The notes under the pieces were generated by a model. It was not told the origin of the DNA and did no database searches. It was given only the letters and a program-made list of their open reading frames with translations. 64,000 nucleotides of DNA, taken from positions 87,098 through 151,097 of the forward strand of contig NZ_WIJK01000001.1 in the NCBI RefSeq assembly GCF_009496285.1, read 5' to 3'. The stretch comes from Streptococcus mitis (GTDB taxonomy: Bacteria; Bacillota; Bacilli; Lactobacillales; Streptococcaceae). Shown here piece by piece: positions 1-9,990 of this stretch (positions are counted from its first letter, which is position 1; every line of letters begins with the position of its first letter). Both the position numbers and the translations under genes were made by a program.

Positions 1-1578
1 ACCAACTTCCTCCAAGAGAGGCATTCTTTCCTTGAGACGAAGGGCATCATCTGCAGGGAATTCAAAGATGTAGGGCACTAGGAGCTGCTGCTGGCTCTGG
101 TCAACATTGCCAATACTTTCGCGATACTCCTCATACTTAACCCGCTCCTGGGCTGCGTGTTGGTCTATGATGTAAAGCCCATCTCGCCCTTGAGCAAAGA
201 GATAGGTTCCGTGCATTTGCCCGAAAAATTCCAACTCTGGGAAACTCGAAGACTCTTCTCGCCCCAGCTTATCATAAGCCTTATCCAAACTAGCCATATC
301 TAACTCTGGATGATCCAGTTGGTCGTAGCTGACCGATTTTCTCTCTGCAAAATGCAGTTTAGCTGGCTTGGTCAACTGATCCAATGTTTCCTTAGCGAAG
401 AGGCTCAAATCCTGTTTCTCTTCAGTCAAGTCTACTTGACTGTCTGAAACCTCAGCTGGAATAGAGATTGTTGCTTCCGTTTGCTCGTAGTAGAGATTGT
501 TTTCTTTAAGTGGGAGAATGGTTTGCTCTACTTTTTCACGGTTGCGAACGGTAGATTTGGCAAGATTTTCCAAGGCATCCGGAATCAAGGTCTGCTCCTT
601 GAGACTCTTTGCAATAGCTTCTGAAACCAGCGCCATTAGTTCTCTTTCCTTGGAAATTCGCACCTCTTGCTTGGTCGGGTGCACATTGACATCGGCTAAG
701 TAAGGGTCAATCTGGATATGAATCACAGCCAGCGGAAAACGCCCCACCATGAGTTTGCTTCCATAACCATCTAAAATGGCACGATTGAGCAGGAAATTTT
801 TGATATAACGGCCATTGATAAAAAGACTGATATAGTTGCGATTAGCCCGCGTCAATTCAGGCAATGAAACAAAGCCTGAAATTTCAAAATCTAGGTCAGA
901 ATTCTCAATTTCAACCATCTTTTTGGCACTAGCTAAACCATAAATCCCAGCAATGGCCTGACGCAGTTGACCCGTACCAGCTGTCCGTGTCATTTCCTTG
1001 CCATCACTAATCAAACTAAAGGAAATCTCAGGATGGGCTAGCCCCAGACGATTGACGATATCGATGATATGAGACAACTCTGCCTGCTGGCTCTTCATAT
1101 ACTTGAGACGAGCTGGTGTATTGAAAAAAATATCCTCCACACAAACCTTGGTCCCAACAGGACTGGTCGCAGGCACAACTTCTTCTACTTCTCCTCCGCG
1201 AGCCACTAGCTTGGTCCCATGACTTGCACCCTCAACTGCAGTCAAAAGAGTCAGAACACTGACAGAAGCGATAGAGGGCAAGGCTTCACCACGGAAACCG
1301 AGCGTACGAATCCGAAAAAGATCCGCTTGATTCTTTATCTTACTAGTGGCATGACGACGGAGAGCCAACTCGACTTCATCGTGGGCAATCCCGTGACCAT
1401 TATCTGTAATTTGGATCTTCTTAAGTCCAGCTTCTTCAATCTCAACGATAATCTGGTTTGAGCCAGCATCGATAGCATTTTCAACTAATTCTTTGACAAC
1501 GCTAGCAGGACGCTCGATGACTTCTCCTGCTGCAATCTGGTTGGCCAATACTTCTGGCAATTCAATAATATGAGACAT
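1..1578 (-). CDS. mutL: DNA mismatch repair protein MutL (HexB), C-terminus cut by window edge
   Basis: MutL couples mismatch recognition by MutS/HexA to strand removal. The 526 codons seen start [10 protein letters not shown] and hold the GHKL ATPase motifs in order: [14 protein letters not shown] and GFRGEAL, then NGRYIKN and the VHPTKQEVR motif that closes the N-terminal half. After a variable linker the C-terminal dimerisation domain begins ([19 protein letters not shown]) and runs off base 1 in an open frame. Pneumococcal HexB is about 650 residues, so roughly 120 residues lie outside. An AAGGGGC-like ribosome site precedes the ATG. The next gene, tyrS, is divergent. Identification is firm. 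Confidence 0.95.
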   Translation of the reverse strand, partial: MSHIIELPEVLANQIAAGEVIERPASVVKELVENAIDAGSNQIIVEIEEAGLKKIQITDNGHGIAHDEVELALRRHATSKIKNQADLFRIRTLGFRGEALPSIASVSVLTLLTAVEGASHGTKLVARGGEVEEVVPATSPVGTKVCVEDIFFNTPARLKYMKSQQAELSHIIDIVNRLGLAHPEISFSLISDGKEMTRTAGTGQLRQAIAGIYGLASAKKMVEIENSDLDFEISGFVSLPELTRANRNYISLFINGRYIKNFLLNRAILDGYGSKLMVGRFPLAVIHIQIDPYLADVNVHPTKQEVRISKERELMALVSEAIAKSLKEQTLIPDALENLAKSTVRNREKVEQTILPLKENNLYYEQTEATISIPAEVSDSQVDLTEEKQDLSLFAKETLDQLTKPAKLHFAERKSVSYDQLDHPELDMASLDKAYDKLGREESSSFPELEFFGQMHGTYLFAQGRDGLYIIDQHAAQERVKYEEYRESIGNVDQSQQQLLVPYIFEFPADDALRLKERMPLLEEVG

Positions 1579-1624
1579 TTTCCAGCCCCTTTCTTAACTA
1601 TTTTTATCTATTTCTCTGAAAACA

Positions 1625-1775
1625 ATACTCTTCAAAAATCTCTTCAAACCACGTCAGTCTCGCCTTGCCGTATATGTGTTACTGACTTCGTCAGTTCTAT
1701 CCATAACCTCAAAACAGTGTTTTGAGCAACCTGCGGCTAGCTTCCTCGCTTGCTCTTTGATTTTCATTGAGTATA
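1625..1775 (+). repeat. BOX element, A-B-C type
   Basis: A 151-bp BOX repeat between mutL and tyrS. The boxA end starts ATACTCTTC and carries CACGTCAG and CGCCTTGCCGTA. One boxB copy follows, with the self-complementary ACTGACTTCGTCAGT and CAAAACAGTGTTTTG. boxC ends with TTTGATTTTCATTGAGTAT. BOX elements are non-autonomous repeats of pneumococcus and relatives. This is the only one in the window with a full boxB. Confidence 0.93.
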
Positions 1776-1865
1776 AGCTAGTGCTATTATACCATATTTC
1801 ACTCGTTTCCAAAAAAGTCCAAGCAGCAACTTTCTTCCCGATTTTACTAGGTTATTTGCCAAGTT

Positions 1866-1876
1866 TGTGGTAAAAT
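1866..1876 (+). promoter_or_regulatory. Extended -10 promoter of tyrS
   Basis: TGTGGTAAAAT is a TG-N-TAAAAT extended -10 with no convincing -35 hexamer 17 bases upstream. An almost identical string (TATGGTAAAAT) precedes aspS and hisS in this window. Confidence 0.5.
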
Positions 1877-1912
1877 AGGTAGAAACAATATTTTAAAAAG
1901 GAGAAAAGACAC

Positions 1913-3169
1913 ATGCACATTTTTGATGAGCTAAAAGAGCGTGGTTTGATTTTTCAAACGACTGATGAAGAAGCTTTGCGTAAAGCCCTAGAAGAAGGTC
2001 AAGTTTCTTATTATACTGGCTACGATCCAACTGCTGATAGCCTTCACCTAGGCCACCTTGTCGCAATCTTGACAAGTCGTCGCTTGCAACTAGCAGGTCA
2101 CAAACCTTATGCGCTCGTTGGCGGTGCTACAGGTCTCATCGGAGATCCGTCCTTCAAAGATGCTGAACGTAGTCTCCAAACAAAAGACACAGTAGATGGC
2201 TGGGTCAAGTCTATCCAAGGACAACTTTCTCGTTTTCTTGACTTTGAAAATGGTGAAAATAAGGCTGTCATGGTCAACAACTACGACTGGTTTGGCAGCA
2301 TCAGCTTCATTGACTTCCTCCGTGATATCGGAAAATACTTCACTGTCAACTACATGATGAGTAAAGAGTCTGTGAAAAAACGGATTGAAACAGGGATTTC
2401 TTATACTGAGTTTGCCTACCAAATCATGCAAGGTTACGATTTCTTCGTCCTTAACCAAGACCACAACGTAACACTACAAATCGGTGGTTCTGACCAGTGG
2501 GGAAATATGACAGCTGGTACTGAATTACTTCGTCGTAAGGCTGACAAGACTGGCCACGTAATCACTGTCCCACTGATTACCGATGCAACTGGTAAGAAAT
2601 TTGGTAAATCAGAAGGAAACGCAGTCTGGCTCAATCCTGAAAAGACTTCTCCATACGAAATGTACCAATTTTGGATGAACGTGATGGACGCTGACGCTGT
2701 TCGCTTCTTGAAAATCTTTACTTTCTTGTCACTTGATGAGATTGAAGACATCCGTAAACAATTTGAAGCAACTCCACACGAACGCTTGGCACAAAAAGTC
2801 TTGGCTCGTGAAGTCGTTACACTTGTTCACGGCGAAGAAGCCTATAAAGAAGCCCTCAACATTACTGAGCAACTCTTTGCAGGAAATATCAAAAATCTTT
2901 CTGTTAAAGAGCTCAAACAAGGACTTCGTGGAGTGCCAAACTACCAAGTTCAAACAGATGAAAACCACAATATCGTAGAACTGCTCGTATCAGCTGGTGT
3001 AGTTAACTCAAAACGCCAAGCCCGTGAAGACGTCCAAAACGGAGCTATCTACGTCAACGGCGACCGTATCCAAGACCTTGACTATGTCTTGAGTGACGCA
3101 GATAAGTTAGAGAATGAACTGACTGTTATCCGTCGTGGGAAGAAAAAATACTTTGTATTGACTTACTAA
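1913..3169 (+). CDS. tyrS: Tyrosyl-tRNA synthetase
   Basis: Cytoplasmic class I enzyme that charges tRNA-Tyr with tyrosine. The 418 residues match the bacterial TyrS length. The class I signature appears as HLGHL at residues 45-49 and the KMSKS-loop variant as KFGKS near residue 230. The C-terminal 70 residues form an S4-like RNA-binding domain ([21 protein letters not shown]). The ATG has an AAAAAGGAG ribosome site 8-9 bases upstream. A strong terminator follows at once, so the gene is monocistronic. No T-box leader is visible in the short space after the BOX element. Confidence 0.97.
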   Translation: MHIFDELKERGLIFQTTDEEALRKALEEGQVSYYTGYDPTADSLHLGHLVAILTSRRLQLAGHKPYALVGGATGLIGDPSFKDAERSLQTKDTVDGWVKSIQGQLSRFLDFENGENKAVMVNNYDWFGSISFIDFLRDIGKYFTVNYMMSKESVKKRIETGISYTEFAYQIMQGYDFFVLNQDHNVTLQIGGSDQWGNMTAGTELLRRKADKTGHVITVPLITDATGKKFGKSEGNAVWLNPEKTSPYEMYQFWMNVMDADAVRFLKIFTFLSLDEIEDIRKQFEATPHERLAQKVLAREVVTLVHGEEAYKEALNITEQLFAGNIKNLSVKELKQGLRGVPNYQVQTDENHNIVELLVSAGVVNSKRQAREDVQNGAIYVNGDRIQDLDYVLSDADKLENELTVIRRGKKKYFVLTY

Positions 3170-3194
3170 ACTGTTCAACATTTATCTATAAATA

Positions 3195-3229
3195 AAGGAG
3201 TTAACCTCAAGAAAGGTAACTCCTTTTTG
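3195..3229 (+). terminator. Rho-independent terminator of tyrS
   Basis: AAGGAGTTAACC pairs with GGTAACTCCTT (one bulged base) across an 8-base loop, followed by a T run. Confidence 0.85.
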
Positions 3230-3245
3230 TTATTGATAAGCACAT

Positions 3246-5309
3246 CTATCTAGCCTTAATAGACAGGCTACGCAGTACAATGCGTAAGGTTGTTAGATTA
3301 TGTAAGATAGAAAGATTTGAAGGACTGAGCCAATTAAACAAGCCAAAGCCAATCAAACTACTATTTACGACAACGGTATCTTGAATATTCTTCTTGATGA
3401 GTGTTTGCAAAGATGATGATAGCAAATCCAACTCTTGGAAGAAATCCAAACGATTATCTAACAATAAGATATCACTCATCTGCTTAGAAATATCTGCACT
3501 CTCATTCATCACCACACCGATATCTGATAGGGTTAGAGCAGCTGAGTCATTCAACCCATCCCCAACCATCAAAATAGTGTGACCTGCTTTCTGCAGTTCC
3601 TCTACTAACTCAAATTTCCCATCAGGTTTCAAGTCTGTATAGACCTGATCAAAGGGCAAATCTTTGACTAATTCCTCTGTCCTAACCAAGGTGTCCCCTG
3701 TTGCCAGAATCAATTTTTTTCCTTGTGCCTTAAGTTTCTCCAAGGCTGCTTTTGCTTCTTTTCTCAAAGGAGTATGGATGCAGAACATTCCAATCAATTC
3801 ATTCTGATAAGCCAAGAATAAGAGATTGTAGTGACTCTTGTACTCTTCAATTAAAGCATTTTGTTCTGAACTGATATGAATTTGCTCATCCTGCATCAAA
3901 ACATAATTCCCAATAAGAACTGGTTCCCCATCTATATGAGATTTGATTCCCTTACTTGCGATATATTGGAGTTTCCCATGCATTTCCTCATGTTCAATCC
4001 CCTCTATCTCAGCTTGCTTGACAATGGCATTAGCAATAGGATGATAAATGTGTTCCTCAAGACAGGCACTGATTCTGAGAATATCTTCCTCACTATAGTC
4101 CCCAAAAGGTAACACCTTTTCAACTATCGGATAACTAGTTGTGATTGTTCCCGTCTTATCAAACAAGAAAGTATCAACTTCCAGATATTTCTCCAGAACA
4201 TCTCCATCCTTAATTACCATTTCACGATTCAACCCCTCCTTGATAGCTGTCAAATAAGCTACAGGAGTAGAAATTTTCAAAGCACAGGAGAAATCGACCA
4301 ATAGGAAAGAGATAGCCTTAGAAAAAGAACCTGTTAATAGGTAAGTCAGCCCAGCCCCCAAGAAATTATATTTGACGACCTTGTCCGCCATTTTGATGAA
4401 ATAGCGTTGTTTCGTTTTCTTGTTTTCTTCAGATTTCTTCATCAACTCAATCAGTTGTAAAATCCGGCTGTTCATCTGATTATCGGTTACACGAATGCGT
4501 AACTCTCCAGTTTCTAATACTGTATTTGCACAAACTAAATCAGACTCTCTTTTTTCAACTGGAAAACTCTCTCCCGTCAAGGAACTTTCGTTAACCATAC
4601 CTAAACCTGAAACTACTTGTCCATCAAACAGAATTTCATTTCCTTGAGATAAGATCAAGACATCTCCTATTTGGACATCGGAACTCTTGATACTAACAAC
4701 CGTATCGCCCTGTACTAGAAATACATCGCTCTCTTTTGCAAGAAGGCTTTGTTCTAAATCTGTTGCAGTTTTTTTCAAGGACCACTGATCTAAATGATTC
4801 CCCAAATCAAGCATAAACATGATATTGCTAGCTGTCTTGGATTGGTTCATAAACAAGGACAATAAAATCGCCGAACAGTCCAAGACCTCCATCGTTAGTT
4901 CCTTACGCGCTAGTGTTTGATAGGCTTCTCTAATATAGCCAAAAGCCTGATAACAAGTCCATATATAGCGAATAGGATACGGCACAAAACTACGAAAAAG
5001 CACACGCTTAATCGCTGCACCTGAAACAATAGAATAAGCACTCTCTTCTCTACGAATGGGAAGAGTCATCAACTCAGAAACTTTCCCTTTATCAATTCTT
5101 TTTAAAAAGGCTTCTGCATTATCTAATACGGAGAAGCCTTCTTTTATACGTAGAGTAAAGTGCTGTTGATCCATGTAGAACTGGATAGACTCAACTCCCT
5201 TTTCATCTCTCGCCAAGGAACGAAGATAGTCTTGAATATCCAAGGTGAGTGAAAAAGAAGATGATAGTCGGATATGTTGGTATCCTCTATGTAGCACTTT
5301 AAAAGACAT
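3246..5309 (-). CDS. P1B-type metal cation-transporting P-type ATPase
   Basis: Membrane ATPase expected to move a transition metal ion. Seen in order in 687 residues: an N-terminal region folded like a heavy-metal domain but with no CxxC; paired membrane helices; SLTGES (about 245) of the actuator domain; DKTGT (about 384) with the phosphorylated Asp; EEHIYHPIANAI, the HP motif specific to P1B pumps; and VGDGLNDSAAL of the hinge. The membrane metal motif that is normally CPC-A-L reads FSC-A-L (LLVDFSCALKISTP), which makes the substrate hard to assign. It starts 1 base after the stop of the small gene upstream, so the two are co-transcribed. Specificity is unknown. Confidence 0.88.
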   Translation of the reverse strand: MSFKVLHRGYQHIRLSSSFSLTLDIQDYLRSLARDEKGVESIQFYMDQQHFTLRIKEGFSVLDNAEAFLKRIDKGKVSELMTLPIRREESAYSIVSGAAIKRVLFRSFVPYPIRYIWTCYQAFGYIREAYQTLARKELTMEVLDCSAILLSLFMNQSKTASNIMFMLDLGNHLDQWSLKKTATDLEQSLLAKESDVFLVQGDTVVSIKSSDVQIGDVLILSQGNEILFDGQVVSGLGMVNESSLTGESFPVEKRESDLVCANTVLETGELRIRVTDNQMNSRILQLIELMKKSEENKKTKQRYFIKMADKVVKYNFLGAGLTYLLTGSFSKAISFLLVDFSCALKISTPVAYLTAIKEGLNREMVIKDGDVLEKYLEVDTFLFDKTGTITTSYPIVEKVLPFGDYSEEDILRISACLEEHIYHPIANAIVKQAEIEGIEHEEMHGKLQYIASKGIKSHIDGEPVLIGNYVLMQDEQIHISSEQNALIEEYKSHYNLLFLAYQNELIGMFCIHTPLRKEAKAALEKLKAQGKKLILATGDTLVRTEELVKDLPFDQVYTDLKPDGKFELVEELQKAGHTILMVGDGLNDSAALTLSDIGVVMNESADISKQMSDILLLDNRLDFFQELDLLSSSLQTLIKKNIQDTVVVNSSLIGFGLFNWLSPSNLSILHNLTTLRIVLRSLSIKAR

Positions 5310-5310
5310 A

Positions 5311-5589
5311 TTATTCTCCTATAAGGCTATCTAATTGCTCTTCTTTTTTCTCTTGCTCGTACAAATATTTGGCATCTTGTAAGACATCGTCTCCATGTTG
5401 CTTCACAACAGAAACAGAGGCGTCTAGCCCGTCTTTCAACTTGTAAGCCTTAGCCAAAGCTTTAGAATAACCTTTTTTAGCTTCCTTACTTGCTAAGATT
5501 TTCAAACCAAGGGTACCAAATGCAACACCACCCAAAAAGAGTGATGATTTTTTCGCAACTTTTGCGACGCTCAATACTTCTTTTAACAT
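5311..5589 (-). CDS. Small DUF6110-like partner protein of the metal ATPase
   Basis: 92 residues starting MLKEVLSVAKVAKK. This ATG is preferred to one 11 codons upstream because an AAGGAGGAA ribosome site lies just before it. There is one hydrophobic stretch with glycines (SSLFLGGVAFGTLGLKIL), then a lysine-rich helix and a C-terminal charged helix ending EQLDSLIGE. It is the first gene of a two-gene unit with the P1B ATPase (1-base gap), which suggests an accessory role at the membrane. The family label is from recall and the function is unknown. Confidence 0.7.
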   Translation of the reverse strand: MLKEVLSVAKVAKKSSLFLGGVAFGTLGLKILASKEAKKGYSKALAKAYKLKDGLDASVSVVKQHGDDVLQDAKYLYEQEKKEEQLDSLIGE

Positions 5590-5663
5590 ACTTATTTCCT
5601 CCTTATCATTATTATATAGCAATTTAGATATAAAAGCAATTTTATTTTATAAATTGGAGAATT

Positions 5664-5768
5664 ATACTCAATGAAAATCAAAGAGCAAACTAGGAAACTA
5701 GCCGCAGGCTGTACTTGAGTACGGCAAGGCGACGTTGACGTGGTTTGAATTTGATTTTCGAAGAGTAT
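5664..5768 (-). repeat. BOX element, A-C type (no boxB)
   Basis: 105 bp, boxC first on the plus strand (ATACTCAATGAAAATCAAAG) and boxA last (GATTTTCGAAGAGTAT). It contains TACGGCAAGGCGACGTTGACG, close to the classic BOX primer site. It lies between the ATPase pair and rlmA(II). Confidence 0.92.
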
Positions 5769-5846
5769 TAGTTTTATTTCTACTGAATCTCCCATCTACT
5801 TATTTCTAAAGTTGCTTTCATTTGCCTCTTTTGATACACTTAAACT

Positions 5847-6695
5847 ATGAATACAAACCTCAAACCCAAACTTCAGCGTTTTGCTTCTGCGACTGCCTTT
5901 TCCTGCCCTATCTGCCAAGAAAATCTGGCCTTGGTAGAGTCTAGCCTCAAGTGTAGCAACCGCCATTCTTTTGATCTGGCAAAATTCGGCTATGTCAACT
6001 TGGCTCCGCAAATCAAGCAATCTGCCAACTACGACAAGGAAAACTTCCAAAACCGCCAGCAAATTCTTGAAGCTGGTTTTTATCAGGCTATTTTAGAAGG
6101 TATCTCGGACTTACTAACAACTAATCCATCCGCAAAAACAGTCTTGGATATCGGTTGTGGCGAAGGTTTCTACTCTCGTAAACTCCAAGAAAGTCACTCT
6201 GATAAAATCTTCTATTCCTTTGATATTTCCAAAGATTCCGTCCAAATCGCTGCTAAGAGTGAACCCAACTGGGCAGTCAATTGGTTTGTCGGTGACCTGG
6301 CTCGACTTCCTATAAAAGATGCTAGCATGGATATCCTGCTTGATATCTTCTCGCCTGCCAACTACGGAGAATTTCAAAGAGTATTATCAAAAGACGGCAT
6401 CTTGATCAAGGTCATCCCAACCGAAAATCACCTCAAGGAAATCCGTCAGAAGGTACAAAACCAGCTGACAAACAAGAACTATTCTAATCAAGATATCAAG
6501 GAGCATTTCCAGGAACACTTTACCATCCTATCTAACCAAACTGCCTCACTAACCAAGCCTATCACAGCAGAGCAGCTCCAAGCCCTACTCAGTATGACTC
6601 CTCTCCTCTTTCACATCGACCAAACTAAGATTGACTGGAGCCAACTGACAGAGATTACCATTGAGGCTGAGATTCTAGTTGGGAAAGTATTCTAA
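5847..6695 (+). CDS. rlmA(II): 23S rRNA (guanine-N1)-methyltransferase RlmA(II)
   Basis: SAM-dependent enzyme that methylates a guanine of 23S rRNA hairpin 35 (G748 in E. coli numbering), in the macrolide/ketolide tunnel. The 282 residues begin with a zinc-binding module (CPICQ near residue 18, then CSNRHSFD) followed by KFGYVNLAP, both typical of the RlmA family. The SAM motif VLDIGCGEGFYSRKL is near residue 92 and the C-terminal lobe binds substrate. The Gram-positive branch is RlmA(II). It stands alone between two BOX elements, and its TAA stop overlaps the first base of the downstream BOX. Confidence 0.9.
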   Translation: MNTNLKPKLQRFASATAFSCPICQENLALVESSLKCSNRHSFDLAKFGYVNLAPQIKQSANYDKENFQNRQQILEAGFYQAILEGISDLLTTNPSAKTVLDIGCGEGFYSRKLQESHSDKIFYSFDISKDSVQIAAKSEPNWAVNWFVGDLARLPIKDASMDILLDIFSPANYGEFQRVLSKDGILIKVIPTENHLKEIRQKVQNQLTNKNYSNQDIKEHFQEHFTILSNQTASLTKPITAEQLQALLSMTPLLFHIDQTKIDWSQLTEITIEAEILVGKVF

Positions 6696-6799
6696 TACTC
6701 TTCGAAAATCAAATTCAAACCACGTCAGCTTCGCCTTGCCGTACTCAAGTACTGCCTACGGCTAGCTTCCTAGTTTGCTCTTTGATTTTCATTGAGTAT
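6695..6799 (+). repeat. BOX element, A-C type, abutting the rlmA(II) stop
   Basis: 105 bp from ATACTCTTCG to TTGAGTAT, boxA then boxC without boxB. Its first A is the last base of the rlmA(II) TAA stop codon. Confidence 0.93.
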
Positions 6800-6850
6800 A
6801 AACTAGACTTCCCAAAGGCAGACAACTTACCGAAAATCGTCAAAAATACA

Positions 6851-6899
6851 AAAACGCATAAGAACAGGTACTCAAAAACCATAATCTTATGCGTTTTGT
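6851..6899 (-). terminator. Long-stem terminator, probably bidirectional
   Basis: AAAACGCATAAGA and TCTTATGCGTTTT form a perfect 13-bp stem around a 21-base loop. The better T run (TTTTTGTATTTTTG) is on the minus strand, so it mainly serves the small membrane genes, and it may also stop rlmA(II). About 50 bases between this and the BOX hold nothing recognisable. Confidence 0.7.
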
Positions 6900-6930
6900 T
6901 ATGTAAAAATCGCTGGAGTTTCTATACACA

Positions 6931-7101
6931 TTAAGTGGAAATCTTTGGAACCAATTCTTTTAATAACCATTGAATACCATATATTACATTTACCCCAAAT
7001 ATGATATAGGCCGTATAAATCAAGTATTTCGATTTTTCCCGCCTCAAAGAATAAACCTTGTACAAGATAAACAAATTTAAAATAATAAATAATAGAGACA
7101 A
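6931..7101 (-). CDS. Small two-helix membrane protein with TTG start (candidate)
   Basis: A 56-residue frame LSLLFIILNLFILYKVYSLR...KIST opening at TTG, six bases after a GGAGGG ribosome site. No ATG is available: a TAG lies in frame 12 codons upstream. The sequence is two hydrophobic helices (about 1-17 and 27-47) joined by a basic loop (SLRREKSK), as in a real small membrane protein. It follows the 68-residue membrane gene on the same strand and ends just before the terminator at 6851-6899. It could also be the detached C-terminal half of that gene after frame disruption. Function unknown. Confidence 0.45.
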   Translation of the reverse strand: MSLLFIILNLFILYKVYSLRREKSKYLIYTAYIIFGVNVIYGIQWLLKELVPKIST

Positions 7102-7156
7102 AATCTTCCCTCCAAAATCAATCCTAAAAGTACACAGCCAAGCATAGCTCTAAACT

Positions 7157-7363
7157 TTATTTTCGATTCGAAATAATAAATTTATCAATGAACAGTAAGT
7201 GATATAAGGCCAGTACCAAACCCCAAACGCTACCACGAAAAGAGAATTCTTGATGATTGAGAGGAAACAAATCATGGTTACCAATATAGAGGCAGGTCAA
7301 AATAACAAATAAAATCCAAAATAAATCCGTCCATTTATATTTTGAAAAATATTTTTTCCACAT
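7157..7363 (-). CDS. Small membrane protein of unknown function
   Basis: 68 residues, MWKKYFSKYKWTDLFWILFV..., with two hydrophobic segments (about 13-27 and 45-62) separated by a loop holding GNHDLFPLNHQ. The ATG has an AGAAGG site and the promoter at 7390-7418 has consensus-like hexamers, so the gene is probably expressed. It is followed on the same strand by a second small membrane frame with a TTG start. No family recognised. Confidence 0.6.
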   Translation of the reverse strand: MWKKYFSKYKWTDLFWILFVILTCLYIGNHDLFPLNHQEFSFRGSVWGLVLALYHLLFIDKFIISNRK

Positions 7364-7389
7364 AAAAACACCTTCTTTCCTACAATTAT

Positions 7390-7418
7390 ATTATAATACT
7401 TTATGTAAGCGAATACAA
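7390..7418 (-). promoter_or_regulatory. Sigma-A promoter of the small membrane genes
   Basis: TTGTAT (7413-7418) and TATAAT (7390-7395) on the minus strand, 17 bases apart. Confidence 0.65.
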
Positions 7419-7532
7419 GGGATGTGAGGTAATCAACTACGAAGAAACATGAGGCTGAAAGAAAGTGTTATGCGTTCACTGTATCTATGATTTATCCCTT
7501 TTAAATAAGATTGATCCAAATCCACATCATTC

Positions 7533-7565
7533 AAAAAAGCGAATTTCATCGAAATCCGCTTTTTT
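7533..7565 (-). terminator. Terminator downstream of malP
   Basis: AAAAAAGCG-A-ATTTC pairs with GAAAT-C-CGCTTTTTT around ATC, with A and T runs on both sides, so it could act in either direction. The 160 bases between 7419 and 7595 hold nothing else I recognise. Confidence 0.75.
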
Positions 7566-7595
7566 ACAAAATGTATTAGTATGAATTTGTATCTT

Positions 7596-7709
7596 ATACT
7601 CAATGAAAATCAAAGAGCAAACTAGGAAGCTAGCCGCAGGTTGCTCAAAGCACCGCTTTGAGGTTGCAGATAAAGCTGACGTGGTTTGAATTTGATTTTC
7701 GAAGAGTAT
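7596..7709 (-). repeat. BOX element with partial boxB, abutting the malP stop
   Basis: 114 bp: boxC, then a short boxB-like palindrome CAAAGCACCGCTTTG, then a shortened boxA ending GAAGAGTAT. Its last T is part of the malP stop codon (TAA on the minus strand). Confidence 0.88.
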
Positions 7710-9967
7710 TAGTTCAAGTGCCAGATATCTTCGTTATACTGAGCGATTGTGCGGTCAGATGAGAAGAATCCTGCTTTGGCAATGTTAACGATGACTTTAT
7801 CCAACCATGCGTCACGGTCTTCGTAGTCAGCAAGCATTTGCTCTTTCACTTTGATGTAGTCTTCCAAATCAAGAAGAGTCATGAACCAGTCTTTGTTAAT
7901 TAATTCGTTATAAAGACGTTCCAAGCGTTCAATCTTACCAACTGCAAGAACAGCGTCGCTCACGATAAAGTCAACCAATGGTTTGATAGTTTCACGAGCA
8001 TAGAATTCGCTTGATTTGTAAGCTGATTTTGCGTAAAGATCGATAACAGTTTCTGAATCTTCACCAAAGATGTAGATGTTTTCGTCTCCAACCAACTCAG
8101 CGATTTCCACGTTAGCACCGTCCATAGTACCAAGAGTCAAAGCTCCGTTCAACATGAATTTCATGTTACCAGTACCTGAAGCTTCTTTAGAAGCAAGTGA
8201 AATTTGTTCTGAGATATCACATGCTGGGATAAGGAAGCTTGCTGCAGTAACGTTGTAGTTTTCAACCATAACTACTTGCAAGTGTGGAGCTACTGCTGGA
8301 TCATTAGCAATAACTTCTGACATGCAAAGGATTAAGTGAATGATGTCTTGAGCGATTGTGTAGGCTGGAGCTGCTTTACCACCAAAGAAGATTGTGATTG
8401 GGCGAGCAGGGATGTTACCAGCTTTGATGTCAAGGTATTTGTGGATAACGTACAAAGCGTTCATTTGTTGGCGTTTGTACTCGTGAAGACGTTTGATTTG
8501 GATATCAAAGATAGAGTTTGGATTGATTTCCACACCTTGGTGTTCTTTCAAGTGACGAGCCAATTTACGTTTGTTGTGAGCCTTGATGCTTTCCAATTTT
8601 TCTTTGACAGCTGCTTTATCTTCATAAGACAAGAGTTTTTCAAGCTCATCTGCTTCATGGTGCCAACCATCTCCAAGAATCTCATCCAAGTAGTGAGACA
8701 ATCTTGGGTTAGCATGCATGAGCCAACGACGGAAAGTAATACCGTTTGTTTTGTTGTTGAATTTTTCTGGGTAAAGGTCGTAGAAGGCTTTCAACTCAGA
8801 ATTTTTCAAAATTTCAGTATGAAGTGCCGCTACCCCGTTAACACTGTATCCGTAGTGGATATCCATGTGAGCCATGTGAACACGTCCGCTCTCATCGATA
8901 ATTTGAACAGCTGGATCTTTGTATTCTGCTTTCACGCGACGGTCCAATTCTTTGATGATTGGTACCAAGTGAGGAACCACTTCTTCCAAGAATTCAAGAG
9001 GCCATTTTTCAAGAGCTTCAGCAAGGATTGTGTGGTTTGTGTAAGCAGTCATGCTACGAACGATTGAGATTGCTTCGTCAAGCTCGATACCACGTGCTGT
9101 CAAAAGACGGATCAATTCAGGGATAACCATTGATGGGTGAGTATCGTTGATTTGGACAACTGCATAGTCAGCAAGGTCATGCAAGTTGCTTCCTTTTTCA
9201 ATTGCTTCATCGATGATCAATTGAGCACCGTTTGAAACCATGAAGTATTGTTGGAAGATACGGAGCAATTCACCTTGACGGTCACTATCATCTGGGTAAA
9301 GGAAGAGAGTCAAGTTGCGAGCGATATCTGTCTTGTCAAAGTTAATGCCATCTTCAATGATAGATGAATCAACTGAATCCAAGTCAAACAAACGCAAACG
9401 GTTTTTCGTAGCTGTTTTGTAACCAGGTACATCGATATCGTAAAGAGTAGATGTCAATGTAAAGTGTGCAAATGGCACTTGGTAGCTACGGCTTGAGCGA
9501 ACCAACCAGTTTTGGTCAGTCAACCAAGCGTTAGGAATTGTTTCTTGTTGGTTGTTTTTAAGCACTTGTTGGAAAAGACCGTAGTGGTAGTTCAAACCAA
9601 CCCCATCACCGTTCAAACCAAGTGTAGCGATTGAGTCGATAAAGCAGGCTGCCAAACGTCCCAAACCACCATTACCAAGTGATGGTTCCAATTCTACTTC
9701 TTCGATTTCGATCAACTCTTTACCTGCATCAGCAAGTTCTTTCTTAACATCGTCATAAAGACCAAGGTTAATCAAGTTGTTAGACAAGAGTTTACCAATC
9801 AAGAACTCAGCTGAGATATAGTAAACTTTTTTCTTACCAGTGTTGACTGGTTTTTGGCTGCTTGCAAGTTTGCTGTAGTTAAGAAGAGCAAGGTAAAGCT
9901 CTTCGTTACTACATTCTGCGATAGATTTATTGTAACGATTTTGTACAAATTCTTTTAATGGTAACAT
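7709..9967 (-). CDS. malP: Maltodextrin/glycogen phosphorylase
   Basis: Cytoplasmic PLP enzyme that cleaves alpha-1,4-glucan ends with phosphate to give glucose-1-phosphate. The 752 residues match the short bacterial phosphorylases. Visible: [15 protein letters not shown] near residue 97, the NDTHP region, and [23 protein letters not shown] near 600, holding the PLP-binding Lys. It sits 23 bases behind malQ in one operon, matching pneumococcal malM-malP. MalQ lengthens or rearranges dextrins and MalP shortens them. The stop codon is built across the edge of a BOX element. Confidence 0.96.
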   Translation of the reverse strand: MLPLKEFVQNRYNKSIAECSNEELYLALLNYSKLASSQKPVNTGKKKVYYISAEFLIGKLLSNNLINLGLYDDVKKELADAGKELIEIEEVELEPSLGNGGLGRLAACFIDSIATLGLNGDGVGLNYHYGLFQQVLKNNQQETIPNAWLTDQNWLVRSSRSYQVPFAHFTLTSTLYDIDVPGYKTATKNRLRLFDLDSVDSSIIEDGINFDKTDIARNLTLFLYPDDSDRQGELLRIFQQYFMVSNGAQLIIDEAIEKGSNLHDLADYAVVQINDTHPSMVIPELIRLLTARGIELDEAISIVRSMTAYTNHTILAEALEKWPLEFLEEVVPHLVPIIKELDRRVKAEYKDPAVQIIDESGRVHMAHMDIHYGYSVNGVAALHTEILKNSELKAFYDLYPEKFNNKTNGITFRRWLMHANPRLSHYLDEILGDGWHHEADELEKLLSYEDKAAVKEKLESIKAHNKRKLARHLKEHQGVEINPNSIFDIQIKRLHEYKRQQMNALYVIHKYLDIKAGNIPARPITIFFGGKAAPAYTIAQDIIHLILCMSEVIANDPAVAPHLQVVMVENYNVTAASFLIPACDISEQISLASKEASGTGNMKFMLNGALTLGTMDGANVEIAELVGDENIYIFGEDSETVIDLYAKSAYKSSEFYARETIKPLVDFIVSDAVLAVGKIERLERLYNELINKDWFMTLLDLEDYIKVKEQMLADYEDRDAWLDKVIVNIAKAGFFSSDRTIAQYNEDIWHLN

Positions 9968-9990
9968 TTTTTGTGTCTCCTGATAATGTC

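Noticed and set aside
1676..1873. 65-codon frame upstream of tyrS
   Set aside because: Made of BOX repeat sequence; no ribosome site.
1776..1912. T-box or other tRNA-sensing leader before tyrS
   Set aside because: The space after the BOX is too short and no T-box core sequence or terminator hairpin is visible.
8336..9067. 243-codon open frame on the plus strand
   Set aside because: Lies wholly antisense inside malP, has no ribosome site and a Phe/Val-rich composition typical of the shadow of a conserved gene.
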